Source: Rhabdobacter roseus (lineage in GTDB: Bacteria; Bacteroidota; Bacteroidia; Cytophagales; Spirosomataceae). From it: 64,000 nt of DNA. Below the pieces are notes generated by a model. It was given only the letters and a program-made list of their open reading frames with translations. It ran no database searches and was not told where the DNA came from. This document shows positions 50,764-59,752 of this stretch, piece after piece. The stretch covers positions 1 through 64,000 of the forward strand of contig NZ_JACHGF010000006.1 of the NCBI RefSeq assembly GCF_014202275.1, read 5' to 3'. Positions within the stretch are counted from its first letter, which is position 1. Each line of letters starts with the position of its first letter. The translations under genes and the position numbers were made by a program.

Positions 50764-53322
50764 TTAGGTAGTTAGGGTTGGAGCGCTGATTGGTTGCTCA
50801 ACGGACTGTGGTACAATCGTATCTTCGGACGTAAGGGTCCATCTTAACTCACCGGCCTCCCATGCTACATGAACGGTAGCGCCCTTCGTTAGGTCGCCAG
50901 CCACAATCATCCGTGAAATGGGGCGACGCAATTGATTTCGGATAACACCCTTCAATTGCCGGGCTCCGTACTGGGGGGTAAAGCCCGACAGCGCCAGGTG
51001 TCGTCGGGTTTCAGGGGCTAGAACAAGCGTAATGCCCTGTTTCGTCAATTGACTAGTTAGTCCACGCAGATGCAGGTCGAAAATCCGAACGGCGTTCTCC
51101 TCCGAAATAGGAGCAAAGGGCACAATCTCGGTCAGGCGGGCCAAAAACTCCGGCCGGAAATGACGACTCATCGACTCCATCAGTTCCGCCGTGGTGGGAA
51201 TTTGTCCCTCACTGAACCGTTGAATGACTAACTGACTGCCAATGTTTGAGGTAAAAAGGACAACCGCATCCGAAAAATCGCCCTCTTTGCCCAAACGGTC
51301 ATGCAGGCGGCCCTCATCAAGTATCTGTAGGAAGATATCGAATACCGACGGATGCGCTTTTTCAATCTCATCAAACAACACGACGGCGTACGGTTTTTCC
51401 CGGATTTTGTTCACCAGCAAGCCACCTTCTTCGTAGCCCACATAACCGGGAGGAGCCCCGTATAGCAGCGCCGCCGAATGTTCTTCCTTAAACTCCGACA
51501 TATCGAATCGAATCAGAAACGACTCGTCGTTGAACAGAAAATCAGCCAGTGACTTGGCCAATTCGGTTTTGCCGGTGCCGGTTGGACCCAGTAAGAAGAA
51601 TGAACCAATGGGTTGTCCCGCTTTCGTCAGGCCAGAACGAGCTTCCAAAATAGCATCGACTATCGCCTTAACGGCATGATCCTGACCAATTACGCGCTGT
51701 TTTAGCGTCTCGTCCATAGTCAATAGTTTGTCACGCTCCTGACTTTGTATTTTACCGAGAGGAATTCCGGTTTTGTGGGAAATCACGGCGGCTACGTCGT
51801 GACGGTCTACGTTTGTTTTGGCGGTAGCCGTGAGGTCCGACAATCGGTTCAGCGTCTGACGAATGTGGTCGTTTAAAGCCAGTATCGATTCAAATGGATT
51901 GTTCGCTGACGCATCACCAGGTGCTGTATCAGCGGCGAGATTTGCCAGCAGAATGGGGCTGATTTTATTTTCTAATTCTTGATGCAGGTAGCGCAAATCA
52001 CGCAGAGAATCCGCTTCGTTAGGGGTATCATCAAACAGGATCATTAGCTGGTCGAGTTGCTCAGTGAGTTGAGCCACCTCGGCGGGGGTTCGTTCGCTAA
52101 TCATCCGTACGGCTGATAGGGTTCGGTCAAGTAGGTCAATGGCGGAGTCGGGCAGCCGCCGATTGCGGCTGTAACGTTTGGCAAGCACTACGGCTTCCGC
52201 AACGGCATCACTTCCAACGCTGAGCTGGTGGTGTTTTTCGTAGAACGGCACTAAGCGTTGCACCATCCTGATGGCCGTGTCAACATCCGGCTCTTCTACC
52301 CGCAATATATCAAACCGGCGACTGAACGCTTCGTCCGTTTCGATGTATTTACGGTATTCGTCGAGGGTAGTGGCCCCAATAACGGTAAGATTTCCTTTGG
52401 CTAGTTCAGGTTTGAGCAGATTGGCAATACCAGTACCCAACGGCCCTCTACTATCCAGAAGTTGGTGGATTTCGTCAATAAACAAAATGATTTTGGTGTC
52501 CTGTTTTAATTCTTTCAGGATACTTTTCAGGCGGTCTTCAACCTCGCCTTTATACGACGCTCCAGCGACCAGTGCGCCTAGGTCGAGCTCGAGGAGTCGG
52601 GCGTTTTGCAGATGACTGGGTACATAACCGGCTACAATATTCAGCGCAAAACCGTCGGCCAGCGCCGTTTTGCCAACACCTGGCTCTCCCACTAAAATGA
52701 CGTTGGGTTTGGTGCGTCGGCCCAGGGTTTCGGTCATCATCCGTACTTCGCGGTCGCGCCCTAAAATGGGGTCCAGGCGGCCTTCGATAGCCAGCGTTGT
52801 TTTGTCAATACAATAGCGCAGCAGAGCTTGTCCGGGGGTGCCCGTTGAGCTGGTAGGCCGTTTTTCCGCAGAGACAGGAGCAACGGCCGATTCGACATCC
52901 ACATCAGCCAAGGCCGCCTGCATCAGTTCGGTTTGCGTCAGGGGGAGGCTTCGCAGTTGTTCGGCTGTAAAACCCACGCCAGGCTTAAGCAAGGCTGATA
53001 ACACACAGACAGGATCCGTTTGGGGTTTTCCTAGTTGCATGGCTACCAGATCAGCCAGTTCCATGACCGTTTTGACCTGTTCATCACCGGGTGGGTTGGT
53101 CGACAGGCGGCTTGATTTTGGGCTGGCTTCCAGGCGTACCTCGGCCCATTCACGCAGGTACGGAACGTCCTGGCCGATTACGGCCAGCCAGGAAGCCAGG
53201 CCGACCTCGTTGTGCAACAAACCCGTGAGCAAGTGGGCCGGAGCAAATAGTTCGTTCTGGTATTCCTTGGAGAGAGTCTGAGCAATTTGTATAGCTCGTT
53301 TAACGCCTTCTGTGTAAGCCAT
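50764..53322 (-). CDS. tssH: T6SS sheath-recycling ATPase ClpV (TssH)
   Basis: ClpB/ClpV-type AAA+ ATPase of about 852 residues from the ATG at 53322; a GTG six bases earlier is possible. Residues 1-145 form the Clp-N domain (FAPAHLLTGLLHNEVGLASWL). The first nucleotide domain has Walker A GEPGVGKT and Walker B ILFIDEIH. A middle coiled-coil region (about 400-490) is shorter than in ClpB. The second domain has GPTGTGKTELAKSLAD, VVLFDEIEKAHPSVFD and the C-terminal small domain GARQLKGVIRNQLRRPIS. It disassembles contracted TssBC sheaths. It is embedded in the operon between tssO and the PAAR gene. Confidence 0.93.
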   Translation of the reverse strand: MAYTEGVKRAIQIAQTLSKEYQNELFAPAHLLTGLLHNEVGLASWLAVIGQDVPYLREWAEVRLEASPKSSRLSTNPPGDEQVKTVMELADLVAMQLGKPQTDPVCVLSALLKPGVGFTAEQLRSLPLTQTELMQAALADVDVESAVAPVSAEKRPTSSTGTPGQALLRYCIDKTTLAIEGRLDPILGRDREVRMMTETLGRRTKPNVILVGEPGVGKTALADGFALNIVAGYVPSHLQNARLLELDLGALVAGASYKGEVEDRLKSILKELKQDTKIILFIDEIHQLLDSRGPLGTGIANLLKPELAKGNLTVIGATTLDEYRKYIETDEAFSRRFDILRVEEPDVDTAIRMVQRLVPFYEKHHQLSVGSDAVAEAVVLAKRYSRNRRLPDSAIDLLDRTLSAVRMISERTPAEVAQLTEQLDQLMILFDDTPNEADSLRDLRYLHQELENKISPILLANLAADTAPGDASANNPFESILALNDHIRQTLNRLSDLTATAKTNVDRHDVAAVISHKTGIPLGKIQSQERDKLLTMDETLKQRVIGQDHAVKAIVDAILEARSGLTKAGQPIGSFFLLGPTGTGKTELAKSLADFLFNDESFLIRFDMSEFKEEHSAALLYGAPPGYVGYEEGGLLVNKIREKPYAVVLFDEIEKAHPSVFDIFLQILDEGRLHDRLGKEGDFSDAVVLFTSNIGSQLVIQRFSEGQIPTTAELMESMSRHFRPEFLARLTEIVPFAPISEENAVRIFDLHLRGLTSQLTKQGITLVLAPETRRHLALSGFTPQYGARQLKGVIRNQLRRPISRMIVAGDLTKGATVHVAWEAGELRWTLTSEDTIVPQSVEQPISAPTLTT

Positions 53323-53340
53323 GATCACAGGGTTTAAGAA

Positions 53341-54255
53341 TCAGTCGGAGCCTAATCGGCGTAACTTGTTAGTAATCGTAGTCATCCGTTGCTTGGCATC
53401 AGGACGAGCATTTTTCTCAAGCGTTTCCAGCGCAAATTCATAGAGCGGTCGCCGCCAAAGGGGCGGGCGATTAGTGGCATCGGCTTTTTTCTCGCATCGG
53501 TCAACCAACTCCATTTCTATATCGGCACGCGATAGGCCGGAGGCCGGAACGGGGGCTGGTGAACTCGTATTGCCCGCAACTTTAAGTTGCTCCTGAAGCT
53601 GACTAATTCGGGATTGAGCGGCTGTCAGTTTATCGGAGCAGTCCTGATATTGTGCCAAATAGGTAGTCCCTCCACCACCGCCTGATGGAGCAGGAGCCGA
53701 CGGTGCTGTTTTGGTTGCCAGTATTTTCAGCATTTCGTTTTCTTGGCGAGCCTGAATAAGGGCCGCATTTAGTTTATCTGCCTGATTCGCATCAATTCCT
53801 TTCTTTTCTAGTAAGTCGCGCAGGTAGCTGATGCTGTTTCGGTAGGTAAGCACGGCATCATAAGCCCCAATGATGTCATGCGAGAGTTGTTTGTTGAGAG
53901 GCTGTAGCTGCGAGGTGTCGGCCTTAAGACCATTGACCTGTTGCTGAAGACCGTTTTCCAGACCTGAGAGTTGATTTTTTAAGCTTCCCTTTTCAATGTC
54001 AGTAGCTTTCAGGTAGGCCTGGTCGGTCGTCTGGAGGGTTTTAAGATCAGCCGTTAACCCATTCATGCGCTTTACCAATTTTTGGCTTTGTTCCGTCAAG
54101 GTTTCGTTGAGCCGGGTATTTTCCTGCCTCAGCACGTAATTGGGCGCGCTGAACAATAAGTACATAGCCAGTAGCGGTACACTGAGTGAAAGGCAATAAA
54201 TACCTAGGAATCGGCTCAAAGCCTGCTGTCGTTGGGATTTATTAAGAGGTTCCAT
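53341..54255 (-). CDS. tssO: TssO-like T6SS membrane protein (subtype iii)
   Basis: Protein of 304 residues with one N-terminal transmembrane helix (LGIYCLSLSVPLLAMYLLFSA, about 17-37) and a long periplasmic coiled coil (about 45-230, for example QENTRLNETLTEQSQKLVKRM and KLNAALIQARQENEMLKILA). The C-terminus is polar. This fits TssO, one of the membrane proteins that stand in for TssJ, TssL and TssM in Bacteroidota systems. It lies between tssK and clpV. Identification relies on topology and position more than on motifs. Confidence 0.75.
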   Translation of the reverse strand: MEPLNKSQRQQALSRFLGIYCLSLSVPLLAMYLLFSAPNYVLRQENTRLNETLTEQSQKLVKRMNGLTADLKTLQTTDQAYLKATDIEKGSLKNQLSGLENGLQQQVNGLKADTSQLQPLNKQLSHDIIGAYDAVLTYRNSISYLRDLLEKKGIDANQADKLNAALIQARQENEMLKILATKTAPSAPAPSGGGGGTTYLAQYQDCSDKLTAAQSRISQLQEQLKVAGNTSSPAPVPASGLSRADIEMELVDRCEKKADATNRPPLWRRPLYEFALETLEKNARPDAKQRMTTITNKLRRLGSD

Positions 54256-54366
54256 GGGTCTAAAAAAAGGACGAATTATAAATGATCGCGTAATTTTAAA
54301 ATCAGCTAGTACAGGGGGTTATGGGCAGTTTTTATCTTTTTATGGCCTGGTTCATCACTTTATTTC

Positions 54367-55524
54367 TCACCCTAGTGGGCTCCAACGCGAACGTGGTTTT
54401 TCAGGAGGATTTTCTTTCACTTCATGCTCAATAATAAAGACGTTTTGGCCCTTTCGCTTACCAATGAAATCGAGTTGGGCAAGTTTATAAAGCAGATTTG
54501 TTAGCGTTTGGTAAAAGGTGTCTATCTCCGTCAACAGCGCGGTTAATTCAGTGTGTTCGTAAGGTAGCTGTAGGGTGGCATTGATTTGTACTTCCAGCGC
54601 GCCGGGCGTCAGGTCAGCCCATTCACTGATGTAGCTAACAAACTCTTCGCGCTCGGGGCCACTTAATATGTTCAGGATCACCCGTATGCTTTGTACTGGC
54701 CGCATAAGTAGCTCAGCCAGTTGAATAGGGGGTTCATACGGAATTACCCAGCTAAAGCGTGTACTAATATCAGCCAGTAGAAAGACCAGCCGCTCGGCCA
54801 TCAGAAAGGTACTGTTCTGGAGGGTATTTTTGGGATCTCGATTCTTGCCCTTTTGCAAAATTTTGTACGCATTGGTTTCCAGCGATTCGAGGTGTTTGCC
54901 AAACTGCTGGTACCACTGCCGAAGCCGGGGCAGGCTATGAACAGTCGTACAGGCAGGCAGGTAATTTGTATCCTGTTGTACCGTTCCATTGCCATAGCGC
55001 ACTCGGCCAATAATCAATTGATAACTGTGCTCGGCGGGGCGTACTTGTGCCGATGGTACTACATTCAGCTGGTAATTGGGCCGGGTATGAGGGTGACGTG
55101 GAGGGGTTTCGGTAAGAAGTGGCTCGCCGATTGGGACACGAGTGAAAGGGTCTACGGTTAATAATACGTCAAAATTCTGAGGTTTATCGATCTGTAAACT
55201 GTACGTTTCAGCCAGCTTGGCAAAGGAGGTAGTACAGCTAAGCGAGTCCGTAGGATTGTGGTAGTCAATCCGGCCTCCGTGTGGGCTAATGGCCCGGCAA
55301 CTTCTAAGCTGTACCTGTATCTGCTGGTTAAAGTCGCATTGAATCTGCACGTCCAGCGCATCCTCCGCGGGCAAAATACCATACCTGAACCTGGATAGCC
55401 CCAAGGCGTTGCTGTCGCGCAACTGGTCATGCATAAAGTTTTCCCATTCGGTAAAATGCCGACGGGCGATCTTCATGCCATCAATCCAATTAACGGGCGG
55501 GTAGGTAAGTTCAGGAACCAGCAT
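54367..55524 (-). CDS. tssK: T6SS baseplate subunit TssK
   Basis: Baseplate protein of 385 residues that links the baseplate to the membrane complex. The family signature near the N-terminus is VNWIDGMKIARRHFTEWENFM. The shoulder domain is rich in beta strands (LDVQIQCDFNQQIQVQLRSCRAISPHGGRIDY). The middle is helical (MAERLVFLLADISTRFSWVIPYEPPIQLAELLMRPVQSIRVILN). The C-terminal head ends in LAQLDFIGKRKGQNVFIIEHE. It follows tssG by 18 bp. It is separated from tssO by 111 bp, in which nothing notable was seen. Confidence 0.88.
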   Translation of the reverse strand: MLVPELTYPPVNWIDGMKIARRHFTEWENFMHDQLRDSNALGLSRFRYGILPAEDALDVQIQCDFNQQIQVQLRSCRAISPHGGRIDYHNPTDSLSCTTSFAKLAETYSLQIDKPQNFDVLLTVDPFTRVPIGEPLLTETPPRHPHTRPNYQLNVVPSAQVRPAEHSYQLIIGRVRYGNGTVQQDTNYLPACTTVHSLPRLRQWYQQFGKHLESLETNAYKILQKGKNRDPKNTLQNSTFLMAERLVFLLADISTRFSWVIPYEPPIQLAELLMRPVQSIRVILNILSGPEREEFVSYISEWADLTPGALEVQINATLQLPYEHTELTALLTEIDTFYQTLTNLLYKLAQLDFIGKRKGQNVFIIEHEVKENPPEKPRSRWSPLG

Positions 55525-55542
55525 AGCGTACTAGAAAATAAG

Positions 55543-56493
55543 TTATAGACAAGTTGTAAAATCAAGACGGCCACAATGGTCGTCGCTAGCGAGCAGGAAC
55601 GTGTTTTCGAGCGATGATGTATCCAGTTCAATGTTGACGCCCGCATCCAGCGGAACCAGGTAGTCAGACAGCCACTCGACCAGCCGTTGACCGTTATTGC
55701 CCGGCAGGTAAGTTCCAACCCGTTCCTGTCGGTCGATATGCACTGTAATTTGCAACAGAGGCTCTTCGTCGCGGAGCCAGCCGTCAAACACCGAATTATT
55801 GCCCAGTTGCCATTGACCGAGTAGAGCCAGATGAGGTTTGGGGGGGGCGACCTGCCTTGGATTATGTCCTGGAGGGGCCATTTGCAGACTCACACGTTCT
55901 TCGATCAATTGCTCAAAACAGTCAGCCATAGCGGTAAGATTACCCGCTATTCGATGCATGATCGGCAGTAGATACAACAGCCGCTTGGTCTGACTAGGCG
56001 TCAGGAAATCCGGTAAGTTCCAGAATTGGCCAAGAAAATCGTCTGACGATACCGACTCTCTAGTGAAGGGCAAGGTTCGTTCTTCTTGTTCGATCCGAAT
56101 GCGTTGTCTGAAAAACTCCTGCTCAATAGGTAAGAAAAAACGCCGGGCTGCTTGCTCTCGCTGGTGCTGAATCTTCATTTCGAGCAGTATAGCTTCCTTT
56201 GAGGTCGCTGTACCACCGTTGGTAGGCTGATGAAATAATCCCTCGGGCAATAAATCATAGAGACCGTTGCGATTCAAATCAATTTTTAACCATTTCTTGA
56301 CGCTATGCGGCAACTCTGTCCACTCCGCCCGGTGGATGTCCCGTCCGGAGGCCCGTCCAAATGCTCCGACCGGATTCAGAATCAAGTCATCGAGCAAGAT
56401 TCCCTCTTCGAGCATATCGGCTAGCACAACCTCGGCTCTCAGGTCAACCGGCAGGTGATTCAGGCGTTCAGCGTAGTAGGTTATGGGTTCCAT
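55543..56493 (-). CDS. tssG: T6SS baseplate subunit TssG (subtype iii)
   Basis: Protein of 316 residues lying directly after tssF (14-bp gap) and before tssK, the place of the TssG wedge component. Recognisable parts are RLNHLPVDLRAEVVLADMLEEGI, VKKWLKIDLNRNGLYDLLPEGLFHQ and LLPIMHRIAGNLTAMADCFEQLIEERVSL. The sequence is far from proteobacterial TssG, as is normal for the Bacteroidota group. It forms wedges with TssF around the spike. Confidence comes from both sequence pattern and gene order. Confidence 0.8.
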   Translation of the reverse strand: MEPITYYAERLNHLPVDLRAEVVLADMLEEGILLDDLILNPVGAFGRASGRDIHRAEWTELPHSVKKWLKIDLNRNGLYDLLPEGLFHQPTNGGTATSKEAILLEMKIQHQREQAARRFFLPIEQEFFRQRIRIEQEERTLPFTRESVSSDDFLGQFWNLPDFLTPSQTKRLLYLLPIMHRIAGNLTAMADCFEQLIEERVSLQMAPPGHNPRQVAPPKPHLALLGQWQLGNNSVFDGWLRDEEPLLQITVHIDRQERVGTYLPGNNGQRLVEWLSDYLVPLDAGVNIELDTSSLENTFLLASDDHCGRLDFTTCL

Positions 56494-56507
56494 GAGGACA
56501 AGCAGCG

Positions 56508-58382
56508 TTAGTGAGACAGGAGAACAACCTCAAAAGGCAAAGACGACACCGACTGAGCCTCCAAATTCAGTTGCAAGAGCCGGATCTGTTGCTCCCAGTC
56601 ATTCGGGCTATAAGGGCTCGTTGCGGATGGGAGTAGCGTCACCCGTATGCACCGCTGAAAGCCATTTGTTGGTGTCGGATCTATACGGAAGGCTCGTTCC
56701 ACCGTCACGGTGTGGAGGTGCGCTCCTAATTCGGCCTGACAAGCGGCGCGTACATCTTCAAGGGTGACGATCCGGCTGCGGCTCAATAAGGCCTGTTTGT
56801 AGCGCGTAATTTTCTCCGGCACTTTGGGCCGTTCACGCCCTCCGCTGGTAGCAGTCATTAAAAAACCGGAATCTTTCCGAAGCGTCGTATCGGCATAGGG
56901 ACTTAGCCGCCCACCAACCGGTAATCGATTCGCGTCTTCACCATCGCAGGTCCAGTACTCGATAAACACGGTTTCACCGGGCTGCTTTGGCTTGATAACC
57001 AGGTAAGGAATGGCGTCCCGCTTTTGGGTTTTCTGAGCCACCTTTGCTTCGAGCCGGGCCAGTGCCTGATTAAGTTCCCGAATCACCGAAGCGAGGAAAT
57101 CTTCGCCTAGCGCGGCAAAGGAGGCGCTCTCATCGTAGAGCAAATCCAAAAGATTGGTTAGGGCTTGACGGGCATCGCGGTCGTCGAAGCGGCTAACGCC
57201 ATATTGTATGGTATACGTGTCGGCATCCAGATCAGGCAGACTGGCGAGCGGCAGGGAGGTTAGTTCCCGGTTCTGGCTGGTTCTGACCTCCCGCACGGCT
57301 AAAAAGCACCGATCTGTTTCGAGCGGGATTATATTAAGATTTTGCTGAAGACGGTAAGTAAGCCGATGGAGCCGCCGATTCACGACCGGAAAGCAATTTA
57401 TCCCGCTAAATACGCCCGCCAGTGCCTGCGGATTAATGGTATGCGGTAGTTGTACCTCGACCCACCAAAGGGGCTCACGGAGTGTTCGCAGGTTTCGTTC
57501 ACCAAACCATTGTTCAACGGAGGGTGGATACGTCTGGCGTTGCAAACCCACCGTTTGAAACGCGGGCGCGGCTTGTATTGTAACAAAATGTCGTTCGGAT
57601 GCCGATAAGATCTGTTTTTCGACCTTGTAAATCAAATTAAATTCTTTTTCCAAAGGCGAACCCGACCCCGTGATAGTGCTGTTGTCGGCTAGGCCCGCCC
57701 GTACCGTGAGGTTCTTGCCGCCCAAGTGCCACGGACTCAGAGCCAGCAGGGGTTGGAAGGAAGTCCGGTCGGCTTCGGTCGACCAGTCGAAAAAGAAGGT
57801 AATGCCCTCAAGAGATGCAATACTATCGTCTACTTCCAGGCCCAACCATAGGGATTGGTAAGGCGCGGCTACCGGTAGGGCCTGACGCTGAGCAATAGGC
57901 GTTTTCTGGTTAGCCTCATCTACCCGAAAGAGGGTTTCGGGCGTGGCGATATACCGGACGGCCCCATTCACTACCGAATACGTACCAACGGGTGAAAAGT
58001 ACATGTCCTTAGCCAATGTGGTACTGCTCGAATCGGAGCGAGTATTTCCACCGCGTTTATAATACAATTGTAGGGTTGGAGGGACGTTTGTGCTTGATTC
58101 AACCGGGCGAACCTGTGCAATGCCAAAAGCGGGCCGGGCTACATCAGGTTCAGGGTGTAGAACCTGGGCCAGTCGAGCGAGGAGCCGACTTTGGGTATTC
58201 CCAATTTCGACGGCTACTCGCTCGAACTCCACCGCACAAGCTTCGATCAATAATGCCACCAGCGGATCGAAACTGTCAAGGTCCGTTTCTGTATACCCCC
58301 ACAAATCGGCCGCCCGGCGCAGCATCCGGGTTTTAACGCGCTCACGGGCGAAGCTTTCTGTAAGAAGTGTTGTAGCGGCCAT
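56508..58382 (-). CDS. tssF: T6SS baseplate subunit TssF
   Basis: Wedge protein of 624 residues, standard size. The family start is visible: ESFARERVKTRMLRRAADLWGYTETDLDSFDPLVALLIEACAVEFERVAVEIG, then RLAQVLHPEPDVARPAFGIAQVRP. A central beta-rich domain contains YMYFSPVG-like and LWWVEVQLPHTINPQALAGVFSGINCFPVVNR segments. The C-terminal region carries ITRYKQALLSRSRIVTLEDVRAACQAELGAHLHTV. It lies 3 bp after tssE and is probably translationally coupled to it. Confidence 0.92.
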   Translation of the reverse strand: MAATTLLTESFARERVKTRMLRRAADLWGYTETDLDSFDPLVALLIEACAVEFERVAVEIGNTQSRLLARLAQVLHPEPDVARPAFGIAQVRPVESSTNVPPTLQLYYKRGGNTRSDSSSTTLAKDMYFSPVGTYSVVNGAVRYIATPETLFRVDEANQKTPIAQRQALPVAAPYQSLWLGLEVDDSIASLEGITFFFDWSTEADRTSFQPLLALSPWHLGGKNLTVRAGLADNSTITGSGSPLEKEFNLIYKVEKQILSASERHFVTIQAAPAFQTVGLQRQTYPPSVEQWFGERNLRTLREPLWWVEVQLPHTINPQALAGVFSGINCFPVVNRRLHRLTYRLQQNLNIIPLETDRCFLAVREVRTSQNRELTSLPLASLPDLDADTYTIQYGVSRFDDRDARQALTNLLDLLYDESASFAALGEDFLASVIRELNQALARLEAKVAQKTQKRDAIPYLVIKPKQPGETVFIEYWTCDGEDANRLPVGGRLSPYADTTLRKDSGFLMTATSGGRERPKVPEKITRYKQALLSRSRIVTLEDVRAACQAELGAHLHTVTVERAFRIDPTPTNGFQRCIRVTLLPSATSPYSPNDWEQQIRLLQLNLEAQSVSSLPFEVVLLSH

Positions 58383-58385
58383 AAT

Positions 58386-58817
58386 TTATTCGGTTGATAA
58401 AGGAGCTAAAAACAAGCTGCGCTGGAACGAAAAGCGTTCGTTAGTCCGAGTCAGCAAACCATCAATCCAGATCGTTAGCCGCCGTTTAACCCGGCGATTT
58501 GTCTGGCTTAGCTCTATTTCCTGGTCCGTGAGTTCAACCCGTATTCGAACCTGCGTCAGTCGCTTTTCGTGTTCAAGTACCGATGTTTCAATGGATTGCC
58601 GGATGTCTTCTTTCCAGCGGCTGGTTGACTGGGTCACAAAATCCTCATCCCATAAGCTACACCCAAATGTTTCATCAAACCTCGACTCGGCGAAGTGGGT
58701 CGTGAGCATCAAATAAAGATTTTGGGCAATCGACTGCGGTAGCGAGCAGGTCGGGTGAGGTTTGTGACGCAGAACGTCATCCAAACGAAGCGGCAAAGCG
58801 TAGTAGGGATGGATCAT
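58386..58817 (-). CDS. tssE: T6SS baseplate subunit TssE (gp25-like)
   Basis: Baseplate protein of 143 residues of the gp25/gpW lysozyme-like family, without real lysozyme activity. Key parts: QSIAQNLYLMLTTHFAESRFDETFGCSLWDEDF, then KEDIRQSIETSVLEHEKRLTQVRIRVELTDQEI, containing the conserved EKR motif that contacts the sheath. It starts sheath polymerisation at the baseplate. It lies 11 bp downstream of the outer-membrane barrel gene and 3 bp upstream of tssF. Confidence 0.9.
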   Translation of the reverse strand: MIHPYYALPLRLDDVLRHKPHPTCSLPQSIAQNLYLMLTTHFAESRFDETFGCSLWDEDFVTQSTSRWKEDIRQSIETSVLEHEKRLTQVRIRVELTDQEIELSQTNRRVKRRLTIWIDGLLTRTNERFSFQRSLFLAPLSTE

Positions 58818-58828
58818 AGCGATCGTCG

Positions 58829-59752
58829 TTAGAATCGAAATAATATACCTACGCCTATTCCTATACTGTTCATGGCTACGTTATAGCTGGCTGCCTGGTT
58901 GACATCCACCCCGTCCCTAATGGAGCTCAGGTACTCGCCCTGGTCTTTATATTCCGTGATATAGGTATAATCATTTACCAGCGCCCCGTTGCTGGTGTGG
59001 ATTGAAGTACCGAGGAGTTCTCTGGGCTTGAAGGACTGGTTATAGGCAACGATCTCCGCAAAGCCCCGCAGGTTCTCGCTCAACCGAAATTGAATACCCA
59101 AAGCAGCCTGGTAACCGACAGCCAGGCTGTTCTTGGTGTACTCGGTTATGGATTCACCAAGAGTGATGATCCCCGCATTAGGTACATTTTCACTGTTTTC
59201 TACGATTTTATAATCAAGTACTGTCCCCACCACGACACCCAGGCGGTTGTAGATATAGTAAGCCGGTCGGGACAACGCTTTGAAGGTAATATTGGGAGTA
59301 AAAGACAATACCCGGAGTGTTGTTGTGCTGGTGTTGGTGTAGATATAATTACTGCCTCTATACGCATTATCGGTCTTTATAGCGGCGCCAAAAAGCATAT
59401 CAGCATCAATGCCTAGGTTAATGAAGTCACTTACAATCAAGCCAATTCCTACACCTGCCCGTGGCCCGGCTCCCAAACCCTTATTATTCGTTTTGAATGC
59501 CGTAGAAGTACCCGCTGAATTGGAGGTGAAGCTAGAGGTGATTTGAGAACCCGGTGTAAGAATACCGTAGAAACCATACACCTTTAGATACACAGGAGAC
59601 TCACTGATTTTGGCTATCTCCGGAGCCTTCCCGGTTGTTGCCAGGTCAGTAGATTGATTTACGGTATTGCGAGTGATTAAGGGCTGGGCTTGTGTTGCTC
59701 CCAAACTCGCTACCAGGCTAGAAAACACGTAGAGATGCCGAATCGTAATCAT
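58829..59752 (-). CDS. Outer-membrane beta-barrel protein heading the T6SS operon
   Basis: Protein of 307 residues with a signal peptide (about 1-22, LYVFSSLVASLGATQAQ). The mature part has many alternating strands (VYLKVYGFYGILTPG, GAGPRAGVGIGLIVSDFINLGIDADMLFGAAI, NSLAVGYQAALGIQFRLSENLRGFAEIVAYNQ) and ends in Phe (SIGIGVGILFRF), the classic barrel C-terminus. It is only 11 bp from tssE on the same strand and so looks like the first gene of the T6SS transcript. Not a recognised Tss component. It might help the membrane complex cross the outer membrane, or be a chance neighbour. Confidence 0.8.
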   Translation of the reverse strand: MITIRHLYVFSSLVASLGATQAQPLITRNTVNQSTDLATTGKAPEIAKISESPVYLKVYGFYGILTPGSQITSSFTSNSAGTSTAFKTNNKGLGAGPRAGVGIGLIVSDFINLGIDADMLFGAAIKTDNAYRGSNYIYTNTSTTTLRVLSFTPNITFKALSRPAYYIYNRLGVVVGTVLDYKIVENSENVPNAGIITLGESITEYTKNSLAVGYQAALGIQFRLSENLRGFAEIVAYNQSFKPRELLGTSIHTSNGALVNDYTYITEYKDQGEYLSSIRDGVDVNQAASYNVAMNSIGIGVGILFRF

